Shown: positions 8,499 through 17,236 of the stretch, one piece after another | Numbering within the stretch: the first letter of the stretch is position 1 | Layout of the letters: every line of letters begins with the position of its first letter | Assembly (NCBI GenBank): GCA_965197675.1 | Contig: OZ240221.1 | Coordinates: 1,364,001-1,428,000, forward strand | Reading direction: 5' to 3' | Length of the DNA stretch: 64,000 nucleotides | DNA from: G965197675 sp965197675 | Lineage (GTDB): Bacteria; Chloroflexota; Dehalococcoidia; Plut-88900 | Translations under genes and position numbers: made by a program | The notes under the pieces: model-generated | What the model was told of the DNA's origin: nothing | The model's database searches: none | The model's input: the letters and a program-made list of their open reading frames with translations, nothing else

Positions 8499-9461
8499 AT
8501 GCGTCGCAAGTTCATACCCAAACGTGCCATCGGATTCATAGTGCTGCTAAGCGTCGTAGTGTTACTCATAGCAGCAGCGTGTGGTGATGAAGCTACTCCG
8601 ACACCTACGGACACACAGCCGCCAGTAGAATTGAGTGGCACGATAGAGATAGACGGCTCCAGCACTGTCGCACCCGTCTCTCAAGCTGCGGCCGAGGATT
8701 TCCAGATCCTCAATTCCAAAGTTAACGTCATCGTCGGTATCACAGGCACAGGCGGCGGCTTCAAGCGCTTCACCGTTGGCGAAACAGACATCAGCGATGC
8801 CTCTCGACTCATCAAGGACTCCGAGGCCCAGCAAGCCGCGGACAACGGCATCCAATACATAGAGCTTAGAGTAGGCACCGACGGCCTCTCCGTCATGGTC
8901 AACCCGGATAACGACTTCGTCCAATGCCTCACCACCGAAGAGCTAAAGATGATCTGGGAGCCGGGCTCCACCGTAGACTCCTGGAACAATGTGCGGCCCG
9001 AGTGGCCCGATGAACGCCTAAATCTCTACGGACCTGATACCGACTCCGGCACCTTCGACTACTTCACCGAGGAGATCATGGGTGAGACTCAGTTAAGCAG
9101 GTCTGACTACACCGCATCCGCCAGCGACCACACTCTCGTCCAGGGTATATCAGGCGACCGCAACGCCCTCGGCTACCTCGGTTACGCCTACTACATCGAG
9201 AATACCGATAAGATCAAGCTGGTCGCCGTAGACAGTGGCGACGGCTGCGTACTTCCCACCTCCGAGACCATCGAGCTAGGCCAGTACACCCCTCTCTCTC
9301 GCCCCCTCTTCATCTACGTTAACACCGAGAGCCTGAAACGCCCCGAGGTCAAGGCCTTCGTCCAATACTACATGGAGAATGCCCGCCGCCTGGTCTCCGA
9401 GGTCGGTTACGTGCCGGAAGCTGACCGAGTCTACCAAGACAACTTGAACGCTGTACAGTAA
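8499..9461 (+). CDS. pstS: Phosphate-binding lipoprotein of the Pst ABC importer
   Basis: This 320-residue protein starts at the ATG at 8499, which has GAGGAGG five bases upstream; a GTG two codons earlier overlaps that site. A basic head, a hydrophobic core and the lipobox IAAAC (Cys28) make it a lipoprotein. The mature part has the PstS phosphate-site blocks DGSSTVAPVS, TGGGFKRFTVGETDISDASR and PDTDSGTF. It captures phosphate outside the membrane for the PstCA permease encoded 16 bases downstream. The PHO-box-like array upstream points to induction on phosphate limitation. Confidence 0.95.
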   Translation: MRRKFIPKRAIGFIVLLSVVVLLIAAACGDEATPTPTDTQPPVELSGTIEIDGSSTVAPVSQAAAEDFQILNSKVNVIVGITGTGGGFKRFTVGETDISDASRLIKDSEAQQAADNGIQYIELRVGTDGLSVMVNPDNDFVQCLTTEELKMIWEPGSTVDSWNNVRPEWPDERLNLYGPDTDSGTFDYFTEEIMGETQLSRSDYTASASDHTLVQGISGDRNALGYLGYAYYIENTDKIKLVAVDSGDGCVLPTSETIELGQYTPLSRPLFIYVNTESLKRPEVKAFVQYYMENARRLVSEVGYVPEADRVYQDNLNAVQ

Positions 9462-9477
9462 GATTTGGGGTGGGTTA

Positions 9478-11433
9478 GTGGACCATTACATACCTGATAC
9501 TTCTCAGACGGTCGAAATGGGGCGATCAGAGGCCGCTTTTCGCGGAACCCCCAGGCGCCTCGTCCTGGAGGGTAAGATCGTTCATGTCTTCTTCATGGTC
9601 TGCGCACTGGTATCTATTGCCACCACCGTCGGCATCGTGGTGAGTCTTCTGAGCCAAGCTCTTGGTTTCTTCAAAGACGTTTCCATATTCGATTTCCTGT
9701 TCGGCACTAGCTGGGCCCCTATCCTGAAGCCCAGATCCTATGGCGTGCTTCCCCTTGTAGGAGGTACTCTTCTTGTAGCGGGCATTGCTGCCTGTGTGGC
9801 GGTGCCTGTCGGTATAGCCACGGCCATTTTCCTGTCCGAGTATGCTCCCGACAAGGTGCGAAGAGTCATCAAACCGGTCCTGGAAATCCTCGCTGGGATA
9901 CCCACCGTAGTGTACGGATATTTCGCCCTGACCTTTGTGACCCCCGTGCTCCAACACATATTTCCAGACCTGATAGTTTTCAATGCTTTAAGCGCAGGCT
10001 TAGTCATGGGCTTGATGATCATCCCCATGGTCTCTTCACTAAGCGAAGACGCTATGATCACGGTGCCCCGTTCCCTCAGGGAGGGAGCGTACGCCCTGGG
10101 CGCTACCCGCCTTGAGGTTTCACTTCGGGTGGTGGTGCCGGCGGCGCTGTCGGGGATAATAGCAGCCTTCATCCTGGGGATCTCCAGGGCCATTGGCGAG
10201 ACCATGCTGGTAACCATCGCCGCCGGCGCGACGCCCAACCTCACCATCAATCCCTTGGAAAGCATCCAGACCATGACTGCCTACATAGTCCAGCTAAGCC
10301 TGGGAGAGGCGTCCCAAGGCAGTCTCGAATACCAGACCATCTTCGCCGTGGGCCTTCTCCTATTCTTGATGACCTTGACAATGAACGTCTTAGGGCACTG
10401 GATCGTGCGTCGCTGGTCAGAGCACGACGTATTGGAGCAAGCGGTCGAGACCACAGAAAGAGCCCCCGAGATGCCTACGCAGAGTGGAGCCGCTATCAGT
10501 GAGTCCATCGGTACCTCGGCTTTAGCAAAAGCCATCCCTGGTAGCCGAGATAGATACGAGCCGACGTTGGCCTTTAAACCCAAGCTCACTTTTCGAAAGA
10601 GCACGGGTAGTGTTTTTCACGTGCTTTTCGTTCTGGCTGTACTCGTGGGCATCGCAGGACTGATCACACTGATGGTGCAAGTTTTGAAGGAGGGATTGCC
10701 CTGGCTCACCTGGGATTTCGTCTCTAACTACCCCTCTCGCTTCCCCGAACGAGCCGGGGTGAAATCCGCTCTTATGGGCACAATCTGGCTCATGGGCCTC
10801 ACGGCTGCCTTCACCGTGCCAGTTGGAGTGGGCGCAGCCGTATACCTGGAAGAGTACGCTCCTAAAAACTGGCTCACTCGCCTGATAGAGGTAAACATCT
10901 CCAACCTTGCCGGAGTGCCTTCGATAGTCTATGGGCTTTTGGGGCTTGGTGTGTTCGTTCAGTGGCTCTCGTTGGGCAGAAGCCTGCTGGCGGGGGCCTT
11001 GACTTTGTCCCTGCTGGTTCTGCCCATCGTCATTCTGGCTTCCAGGGAGGCGATAAGGGCGGTGCCTCGCTCGCAGCGGGAGGCTGCGTATGCTCTCGGA
11101 GCTACAAAGTGGCAGGTTATCAAGGGGGTTGTCTTGCCTGGAGGCACACCCGGCGTGCTCACCGGGGTAATCCTGGCAATGTCTCGTGCTATAGGAGAGG
11201 CCGCTCCCGTAATCGCCATTAGCGCTCTGGTATTTATTACATTCATCCCTACAGATCCCCTGGATCGCTTTACTGTACTTCCCATTCAAATATTCAACTG
11301 GGCTACCCTACCAAGAGACGAGTTTCGCGGCCTGGCGGCGGCTGGTATTATTGTGTTGCTCGCTATCCTCCTCTCCATGAACGCCATCGCCGTTTTCCTA
11401 CGCAATCACTTCCAGGTCAGGTCGGAGGAGTAG
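9478..11433 (+). CDS. pstCA: Fused PstC-PstA phosphate permease
   Basis: This single 651-residue protein carries both membrane subunits of the Pst importer, usually two genes of about 300 codons each. The first half (about 30-320) is PstC-like and the second (about 365-645) PstA-like. Each has six membrane spans and its own EAA-type loop for the ATPase: SLREGAYALGATRLEVSLRV and SQREAAYALGATKWQVIKGV. A 45-residue hydrophilic linker (about 320-365) joins them. The GTG start at 9478 follows GGGGTGGG. There is no stop or frameshift near the joint, so this is a true fusion. It sits 16 bases after pstS and 4 bases before pstB. Confidence 0.93.
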   Translation: MDHYIPDTSQTVEMGRSEAAFRGTPRRLVLEGKIVHVFFMVCALVSIATTVGIVVSLLSQALGFFKDVSIFDFLFGTSWAPILKPRSYGVLPLVGGTLLVAGIAACVAVPVGIATAIFLSEYAPDKVRRVIKPVLEILAGIPTVVYGYFALTFVTPVLQHIFPDLIVFNALSAGLVMGLMIIPMVSSLSEDAMITVPRSLREGAYALGATRLEVSLRVVVPAALSGIIAAFILGISRAIGETMLVTIAAGATPNLTINPLESIQTMTAYIVQLSLGEASQGSLEYQTIFAVGLLLFLMTLTMNVLGHWIVRRWSEHDVLEQAVETTERAPEMPTQSGAAISESIGTSALAKAIPGSRDRYEPTLAFKPKLTFRKSTGSVFHVLFVLAVLVGIAGLITLMVQVLKEGLPWLTWDFVSNYPSRFPERAGVKSALMGTIWLMGLTAAFTVPVGVGAAVYLEEYAPKNWLTRLIEVNISNLAGVPSIVYGLLGLGVFVQWLSLGRSLLAGALTLSLLVLPIVILASREAIRAVPRSQREAAYALGATKWQVIKGVVLPGGTPGVLTGVILAMSRAIGEAAPVIAISALVFITFIPTDPLDRFTVLPIQIFNWATLPRDEFRGLAAAGIIVLLAILLSMNAIAVFLRNHFQVRSEE

Positions 11434-11437
11434 AGAT

Positions 11438-12214
11438 ATGAAGAACCGTGATTCCGTACTGAATACAAGGGGCCTGGGCGTATGGTATGGAGTTGTGCAG
11501 GCGCTGCGAGGGGTTTCCATCGACATGCAGCGTCACCAGGTTATCGCTCTCATCGGGCCGTCCGGATGTGGAAAGAGCACACTCCTGAGGTGTTTCAATC
11601 GCATGAACGAGTTGATACCCGGTGCTGTGGTAGACGGGGAAGTCCTTTTCAATGGGCAGGACATCTATGCCCAGGAGGTGGACGCCACCGAGGTGAGAGG
11701 CAGAATAGGCATGGTATTCCAGAAGCCCAACCCCTTTCCAAAGTCCGTTTTCCAGAATGTCGCCTTTGGCCTGAAAGTCAATGGATTCCAGGGAGACCTG
11801 GAGGAAGCCGTTGAGCATTCTCTGCGCCGGGCCGCTTTATGGGGCGAGGTGAAAGACAGGCTCGATAATAGCGCCTACTCACTATCTGGAGGGCAGCAGC
11901 AGCGGTTGTGTATCGCCAGGGCTCTGGCCGTACAACCAGAGGTACTCCTAATGGACGAGCCGTGCTCGGCTTTGGATCCGGTAGCCACCCAGAGAATAGA
12001 AGACCTGATACGCGAACTGGCGAAGGATATTACAATTGTAATCGTCACACACAACATGCAGCAGGCCGCCAGGGTATCCGATATGACCGCTTTTCTATTG
12101 ATGAGCGACAAGGATCGAGCGGGAGAGGTCATCGAGTACGGAGAAACCGGCGCCTTGTTTACCAATCCAGAAGACTCCAGAACCGAGGCCTACATAACGG
12201 GACGGTTCGGATAG
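11438..12214 (+). CDS. pstB: Phosphate ABC transporter ATPase
   Basis: This 258-residue ABC ATPase is full length for PstB. It has Walker A GPSGCGKST (40-48), the Q-loop MVFQKPNPFP typical of PstB, the signature LSGGQQQRLCIARALA, Walker B VLLMDEPCSALDP and the switch His in IVTHNMQQA. The C-terminus (TEAYITGRFG) is also characteristic. It begins four bases after the fused permease and ends ten bases before the PhoU-DUF47 gene, so all four genes form one operon. Confidence 0.97.
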   Translation: MKNRDSVLNTRGLGVWYGVVQALRGVSIDMQRHQVIALIGPSGCGKSTLLRCFNRMNELIPGAVVDGEVLFNGQDIYAQEVDATEVRGRIGMVFQKPNPFPKSVFQNVAFGLKVNGFQGDLEEAVEHSLRRAALWGEVKDRLDNSAYSLSGGQQQRLCIARALAVQPEVLLMDEPCSALDPVATQRIEDLIRELAKDITIVIVTHNMQQAARVSDMTAFLLMSDKDRAGEVIEYGETGALFTNPEDSRTEAYITGRFG

Positions 12215-12224
12215 GGGGCGGAAG

Positions 12225-13607
12225 ATGGCGAAGATGCTTAGAACCGATTTCGAGCGGGACCTGCAAGAGCTACAGGATGATCTGCTCGCTATGGGAAGCA
12301 TGGTTGAGAAGGCTATTGCTCGGTCGCTGGACGCACTGAAACATCGTGATTTGGAGACCTCGGCGAAAATCATCCATGAAGACAACCTCATCGACGAGCA
12401 ACAGATGATGATCGAGGATAAATGTGTGCACCTCATAGCCACTCAACAGCCCATGGCCAGCGATCTCAGAGCTCTAATAACCACTCTACATATCGCAGCC
12501 GAATTAGAGCGGATGGGTGACTATGCTGAAGGCATAGCGAAAATCAGCCTAATGATGGGGGACGAGCCTCCCCTGAAACCCCTCATCGACATCCCCAGAA
12601 TGGCTGAGAAGGTCTCGGGTATGCTGCGGAAGTGTCTGGATGCCTTTGTTGCCAGGGACGCTGAGATGGCTGCCCAGGTGAACATAGAGGACGATGAGGT
12701 GGATGCCCTATACGCCCAGGTTTACCGGGAGCTGCTGATGCTGATGATCCAAGACCCTAAAACCATAGAACGAGCTACTCATCTGCTCTGGGTGGCCCAC
12801 AACTTGGAGCGAGTGGCAGATCGTGCCACTAACATTTGCGAACAGGTTGTATACCTCGTCACGGGGAAATTAGTGGACGTAGATGTTTCTAGATCTACCG
12901 TTCGAGTAAGGGAACGGCAGATGGATCAAAGGAGGAGTTCTGTGGCCAGAGTACCCAACGTCTATGGAGGTGATGAGCAGTTCTACAGGCTTTTACACGA
13001 TGAGGCCACAAACCTGAAAGATACTGCCATGACTCTAAGCGAGTTGATGAGCAACTTCGACTCGTTGGAAGACTGGGCCCAAAAAACCTCCGACTTGGAA
13101 CACGCGGGTGATGAGATTCTTCATGCCATAATGCGGGAGCTTCATGGCACCCTTATCACTCCTCTTGACAGGAGTGACATCGCTACCTTGGCCGAACGGC
13201 TAGACGACGTGGTAGACCACATAGAAGAGGCTGCCAGAGACCTCTATGAGTTCAGGGTGGACGCCCCCACAGAGGAAGCAGCGGAGATGGCGCGGATACT
13301 CCATGAGGCTGGCATAGGATTGGAAAAAGCTGTAGTCAAGCTGCCCAATATGAAGGAAAACAGGTCGGGCATTCTCAAGCTGTGTTCAGAAATAAGCGGC
13401 CTTGAGGAGCAAGCAGACAAGGTGGGGCGTGGCGCCCTTATGAGCCTATTGAACGGAGATGCTCCCTTCAACTATGTGATGAAATGGCGAGAGGTCTACC
13501 ATCACCTCGAGGAAGCGGCCGACAGTTGCCAGAGAGCGGCTATAGTCATAGAGGGCATAGTATTAGAGTACGCTTCAGTACCCTCTGCCACGCCTTGGCA
13601 ATCATAA
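12225..13607 (+). CDS. phoU: PhoU-DUF47 (Pit-accessory) fusion protein
   Basis: This 460-residue protein is twice the size of PhoU. Residues 1-215 are a normal PhoU: two three-helix repeats with DLRALITTLHIAAELERMGD and LLWVAHNLERVADRATN, the E-x3-D-x3-N metal motifs. After a 30-residue linker, residues about 248-455 match the DUF47/TIGR00153 fold: an FYRLLHDEATNLKDTA start, LEHAGDEILHAIMRELHGT, ITPLDRSDI, LDDVVDHIEEAA and a WREVYHHLEEAADSC end. DUF47 proteins are PhoU relatives usually paired with the low-affinity Pit phosphate transporter. One protein may therefore restrain both Pst signalling through PhoR and a Pit-type carrier. No pit gene lies in the window. Confidence 0.9.
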   Translation: MAKMLRTDFERDLQELQDDLLAMGSMVEKAIARSLDALKHRDLETSAKIIHEDNLIDEQQMMIEDKCVHLIATQQPMASDLRALITTLHIAAELERMGDYAEGIAKISLMMGDEPPLKPLIDIPRMAEKVSGMLRKCLDAFVARDAEMAAQVNIEDDEVDALYAQVYRELLMLMIQDPKTIERATHLLWVAHNLERVADRATNICEQVVYLVTGKLVDVDVSRSTVRVRERQMDQRRSSVARVPNVYGGDEQFYRLLHDEATNLKDTAMTLSELMSNFDSLEDWAQKTSDLEHAGDEILHAIMRELHGTLITPLDRSDIATLAERLDDVVDHIEEAARDLYEFRVDAPTEEAAEMARILHEAGIGLEKAVVKLPNMKENRSGILKLCSEISGLEEQADKVGRGALMSLLNGDAPFNYVMKWREVYHHLEEAADSCQRAAIVIEGIVLEYASVPSATPWQS

Positions 13608-13690
13608 CCAACTGAGAACACTGCGACGAAGCCATTCTTCAGCTTAGCCAATAAGCATACCAGCAGCTCGCCCTCTGATCCTAGCTCCCA

Positions 13691-13699
13691 TGCTATAAT
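13691..13699 (+). promoter_or_regulatory. Extended -10 promoter for the DUF1989 operon
   Basis: TGCTATAAT at 13691-13699 is a consensus extended -10 element. No matching -35 hexamer is present, as expected for this class. It lies 59 bases before the GTG start at 13758. Confidence 0.55.
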
Positions 13700-13757
13700 T
13701 CTGTTTCCGTGCGCTCCTTGTTTTGTTCCATCAAGACCGCAGATTGGATGGTCTCCA

Positions 13758-14576
13758 GTGGCAGAACCGATAGACCTGACTGCTAAAGCCTCCGAACACC
13801 AGCTAGACGTCGCATTTTACGACGACATCAGGGCTGGCAAGCCTGCTTTCCGGCTGGCTGAGAGGTTCGTCATACCTCCCTTTAGTGGCAGAGGATTCCT
13901 GGTTAAAGGCGGACAGACCTTTCGGATCATCGAAGAGGGGGGGCCACAAGTGGCCACTCTAGTGCTCTGGAACGCAAAGAATCCCAATGAGTTCTTCAGC
14001 TCGTGCAGAACTCTGGTGGCAGAAGGCTGGCAAGTTAAACCCAACATTAGGTTGTGGTCGGAGATTCATCATTACCATCCCCTAGCCACCTGTATCGAAG
14101 ACACCGTGGTAACTACACCGCCAACCGGCGAGTTCCACCACCATTTCGTCAGTAGCCATTGCACACCTGAGACGTTGGAAATGATCTCCGGTGTCGGAGG
14201 CTTGAACTCCTGCCAGACAAACCTGGTCCGAGCCATCCAGCCCTTCGGCTTGAAGGAAGAAGACATACACGATAGCCTGAATCTCCATCAAAAAATAAAG
14301 CTGGATGCTAAAGACTTGAAATACTTTGCAGCACGAAGCGATGGGAAGCCTGGCGATTACGTGGAGTTCTTCGCCGAGATGGATTTGCTGGCAGCGGTTT
14401 CTGTCTGTCCAAGCGGGGACAACACCCGACACTATAGTACACCCGAGGACGGGATTGCTCTCCCCATAGGCGTCGAAATTTACGATACAGGTATCAACCC
14501 CAAGCCTCCTCCTCAGTGGGCCGACTGGCGAAAGGACTGGAAGGGCTATTGGGAGCCTCAAGAGGAAGAGTCTTGA
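13758..14576 (+). CDS. DUF1989 (urea carboxylase-associated) protein 1
   Basis: This 272-residue protein belongs to DUF1989, named for proteins coded next to urea carboxylase. It has paired cupin-like motifs: GQTFRIIEEGGPQVATLVLWNA near 54-75, the His-rich FHHHFVSSHC at about 126-135, SCQTNLVRA and a GDYVEFFAEMDLLAAVSVCPSGD block near 200-222. The Cys, His and Glu residues there suggest a metal site. The GTG start is not strongly supported by a ribosome site. The next gene is a paralog starting inside its stop codon. A deaminase follows, so a role in purine or urea-nitrogen breakdown is possible but unproven. Confidence 0.82.
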   Translation: MAEPIDLTAKASEHQLDVAFYDDIRAGKPAFRLAERFVIPPFSGRGFLVKGGQTFRIIEEGGPQVATLVLWNAKNPNEFFSSCRTLVAEGWQVKPNIRLWSEIHHYHPLATCIEDTVVTTPPTGEFHHHFVSSHCTPETLEMISGVGGLNSCQTNLVRAIQPFGLKEEDIHDSLNLHQKIKLDAKDLKYFAARSDGKPGDYVEFFAEMDLLAAVSVCPSGDNTRHYSTPEDGIALPIGVEIYDTGINPKPPPQWADWRKDWKGYWEPQEEES

Positions 14577-15385
14577 GCGAACTTAGGGATTTCACAGAAA
14601 AGCATCCTCGCTACTCCCTAGACGTCAAGTTCTATGACGAGGTGCGGGCGGCTAAAGCCGGCTATAGATTGATGGATAAGTTCTCAGTCCCTCCCTACAG
14701 CGGCCTCGGCTTCACCGTCAAGAAGGGCCAAACCTTCAGAATCATTGAGGAAGAGGGGCCTCAGATAGTCGATATCGCTATCTGGAATGCCAACAATCAC
14801 AAAGAGGGGTTCAACGCCTATCGCAACCGCTTGATCGAGGGCGGTGTGATTCGCCTGTATAGTCGCCTCTGGTCCGAGGTGCCCTGGCTCCGACCAATGG
14901 CCACCTGCATCGAAGACCAGGTGGAGAGTCGTACCACAGATGACAAATACCACCACCACTTCCCAGGGGGACACTGCGCAAGCGAGCAGTGGGAGCTACT
15001 TGTAGGCAAGGCCAGTCTAAACTCCTGTCACCTCAACCTGCTTCAAGCTGTCGAACCCTTTGGGCTTAAAGAGGAGCAGATTCTAACCAACTTCATGGTA
15101 CACGAGAAGGACTACCTCGACCCCGTGACCGGCATCAGGTACATGCTGAAAGGAGATGCTAAACCCGGCGACTACATCGAGTTCTACGCCGAGATGGACC
15201 TTCTGATAGCCGTGTCAGTATGTCCTTCCGGAGATGGAGCCGTGTATTACCCGGACCACTACAGAAAGTACACCGACTATGGCCCCGAAGAGGAGGGCTT
15301 GGTGCGCCCACTGGGTATCGAGGTCTACGACACCGGCATCCAACCACGAGAGTTTCCTAAGTGGACCGAATGGAGGAAGCACTAA
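14573..15385 (+). CDS. DUF1989 (urea carboxylase-associated) protein 2
   Basis: This 270-residue paralog of the preceding gene shares GQTFRIIEE, the HHHFPGGHC histidine cluster, SLNSCHLNLLQAVEPFGLKE and GDYIEFYAEMDLLIAVSVCP. I place the start at the TTG at 14573, which overlaps the previous stop (TTGA) and has GAGGAAGAG just before it. That makes the length match its neighbour. Families of this kind often come as two unequal subunits coded together, so a heteromer is plausible. The function is unknown beyond the link with urea and purine nitrogen genes in other bacteria. Confidence 0.82.
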   Translation: MSELRDFTEKHPRYSLDVKFYDEVRAAKAGYRLMDKFSVPPYSGLGFTVKKGQTFRIIEEEGPQIVDIAIWNANNHKEGFNAYRNRLIEGGVIRLYSRLWSEVPWLRPMATCIEDQVESRTTDDKYHHHFPGGHCASEQWELLVGKASLNSCHLNLLQAVEPFGLKEEQILTNFMVHEKDYLDPVTGIRYMLKGDAKPGDYIEFYAEMDLLIAVSVCPSGDGAVYYPDHYRKYTDYGPEEEGLVRPLGIEVYDTGIQPREFPKWTEWRKH

Positions 15386-15418
15386 CCGTATCCTGGTAAA
15401 TCTGTTAGGAGTGTGGAC

Positions 15419-15868
15419 ATGACCGAAGACCACGAACGCTATATGCAAATGGCTATCGAGGAGGCCCGAGAGGCGGTAATGGGAGGGGATGAACCCTTCG
15501 GGGCAGTGGTAGTACGTGGAGGTGAAGTGGCAGGAAGGGGGCGCAATCGAATCCACACCACGAAGGATGTTACTGCCCACTCAGAGGTGATGGCCATTAG
15601 GAATGCTACCCTGGCCCTAGGCACCCTGGACCTATCCGACTGCACTCTGTACACATCTTGGGAGCCATGCGCCATGTGTGGCGGAACGATAGAACAAGCT
15701 GGAATTAGCCAGGTCTATATAGCCTGCACCGACCGAGATCCATCCTACGGTGACTACACCTTCGAAAAGCTAATGGACATGATTAAAACACAAGTAAAGA
15801 TCGAGAGCGGAGTTTTGGAGGACGTGAGTCGAAGGCTGGTTCAGGAGTGGAAGGCAAGTCAAACATAA
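15419..15868 (+). CDS. Cytidine/deoxycytidylate-type nucleoside deaminase
   Basis: This 149-residue zinc deaminase is of the guanine deaminase/TadA class. The zinc and proton-shuttle motif reads AHSEVMAI (His-x-Glu, with Ser in place of the usual Ala) and the second half is PCAMCGG. The N-terminal helix (MQMAIEEAREAV) and the EPFGAVVVRGGEV strand are typical. The ATG at 15419 follows AGGAG by eight bases; a GTG two codons earlier is too close. A tail ending RLVQEWKAS is more like guanine/cytosine deaminases than tRNA adenosine deaminase. Its place after two DUF1989 genes fits purine salvage or breakdown. Confidence 0.85.
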   Translation: MTEDHERYMQMAIEEAREAVMGGDEPFGAVVVRGGEVAGRGRNRIHTTKDVTAHSEVMAIRNATLALGTLDLSDCTLYTSWEPCAMCGGTIEQAGISQVYIACTDRDPSYGDYTFEKLMDMIKTQVKIESGVLEDVSRRLVQEWKASQT

Positions 15869-15912
15869 AGTCCCGCACCCATCCATACTGTTTCCAATGG
15901 AGGTAGTCCCAC

Positions 15913-16821
15913 ATGATACAGGTTTTAGAAGGTAAAGTAGCCATAGTTACTGGAGGAGCAGGAGGCATCGGAGCCACTGTATCCAAGGCTGTGGCAGAGG
16001 CTGGGGCCAAGGTAGTAGTCAACGACGTAGGCGCAGAGCTAGACGGCGCCGGCGGGTCCTCTGGTCCGGCCGACAAGGTAGTGGAAGAGATTCGCAGTCA
16101 AGGGGGCGCCGCCGTTGCCAACTATGACACCGTTTCTAGCTTCAAGGGAGGCGAGAGAATAGTTCAGTCGGCGGTGGACAACTTCGGAAGCTTAGACATA
16201 GTGGTAACTGTCCAGGGGATCCTTCGAGACCGCATGGTGTTTAATATGACCGAGGAAGAGTGGGACGACGTAGTCAACGTTCACCTGAAGGGTACCTTCA
16301 ATGTGGTCAAACACGCCTGCATTCTGATGAGACAGAAGAGGAGTGGCAGGATAATAACCTTTTCCTCCGGAGCCACATTGCAGGGTTCCTCTGGCCAGGT
16401 CAACTACGGAGCTGCGAAGGGTGGCGTGGCAGGACTTACCAAGGTGGTGGCTCAAGACATGGGAAAGTACGGAGTTACTGCCAATGTTATTTGTCCTAAT
16501 GCTGACACTCGTATGACTATGACTGAGGCAGTGAAGAAGGCGAGGGATATTCGTAAGGCTCAAGGTCTGCCGGAGCTGGACATGGAAGGGTCATTGGACC
16601 CCAGTTACATTCCCCCATTTCTGGTGTACCTGGCTAGCGATAAGGCATCGAATGTCAACGGTCAGATTTTTTTAGTGCAAGGAGAAAAGATCTCTCTATT
16701 CTCCCAACCTACCATCGAATACGCTATTAGCAAGCCAGGTCGATGGACGGTGGAAGAGCTGTTTCAGGTGATCCCCAAAACCCTGGGCAAGCGTGTTTCC
16801 AAGGTCAATACTGCTACCTAG
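15913..16821 (+). CDS. Short-chain dehydrogenase/reductase
   Basis: This 302-residue SDR enzyme has the cofactor motif TGGAGGIGATV near 14-24, NDVG after strand 2 (favouring NAD), the SSGATLQGSSGQ serine and the catalytic YGAAK. The early insertion (GAELDGAGGSSGPADKVVEEI) and overall length resemble the dehydrogenase domain of the peroxisomal multifunctional beta-oxidation enzyme. It may oxidise a 3-hydroxyacyl-CoA or a related alcohol. GGAGGT lies ten bases before the ATG. It is 44 bases after the deaminase and may share its transcript. Confidence 0.88.
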   Translation: MIQVLEGKVAIVTGGAGGIGATVSKAVAEAGAKVVVNDVGAELDGAGGSSGPADKVVEEIRSQGGAAVANYDTVSSFKGGERIVQSAVDNFGSLDIVVTVQGILRDRMVFNMTEEEWDDVVNVHLKGTFNVVKHACILMRQKRSGRIITFSSGATLQGSSGQVNYGAAKGGVAGLTKVVAQDMGKYGVTANVICPNADTRMTMTEAVKKARDIRKAQGLPELDMEGSLDPSYIPPFLVYLASDKASNVNGQIFLVQGEKISLFSQPTIEYAISKPGRWTVEELFQVIPKTLGKRVSKVNTAT

Positions 16822-17062
16822 AGCTTAACATACGACGCTCAATAGCAAACGACACCCCATCGCTCCTGGGTGGTTGGGGTGGGACAAAGGCCTTTGTCTT
16901 TCTCAAACAGGACCCCAGGAAGAGGGACAGCCTCCACGCTCCACCCGTCATTCCCGTGCTTGACACGGGAATCCAGTGTAGGGTGTTGCACGGGGTGAAT
17001 GTTCCCTACTCATCTGGTTCTACAGGCTCACCATGAGCGGGAGAAAGAGGCATCCGCTCACG
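16822..17062. repeat. Dispersed repeats, left flank of the IS110 insertion
   Basis: No gene is seen. It contains a TGGGTGGTTGGGGTGGGACA block with TTTGTCTTTCTC (about 16865-16905), the palindromic element at 16946-16976, and a CTCACCATGAGCGGG...CCGCTCAC block (about 17026-17061) that also occurs at 20870-20905. The last of these is interrupted by the IS. Confidence 0.75.
16946..16976 (+). repeat. Palindromic dispersed element, copy 1
   Basis: CGTCATTCCCGTG-CTTGA-CACGGGAAT followed by CCAG: a near-perfect inverted repeat. It is identical over 31 bases to 21008-21038, with relatives at 24698, 50600, 51211 and 53434. Confidence 0.9.
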
Positions 17063-17236
17063 CTTGTATCTTAAACATGGGCGTGACAGACCGGTCCACC
17101 CTGGGTCTTCAAAGACCGCAGCTCAGGGAGGTCGTCATGCGCAACCTGCTCAGAGCCCGAAAGTTGATAGGGCCTGGAGCCTGGATGAGCAAGGAAGGGG
17201 CGGAGTAGGAGGACTGACGGGAAAGGAAGGAGTTGA
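17063..17236 (+). ncRNA. Candidate bridge RNA region of the IS110 element
   Basis: The long noncoding left end before an IS110 recombinase is where IS110-group elements encode the bridge RNA that pairs with target and donor DNA. Here it includes the hairpin GGTCTTCAAAGACC (17104-17117) and GC-rich segments that could form loops. The assignment rests on position and architecture only; the guide loops were not resolved. Confidence 0.45.

Noticed and set aside
10522..11289. 255-codon minus-strand open frame opposite pstCA
   Set aside because: It is a shadow of the fused permease, with composition unlike a protein and no start signal.
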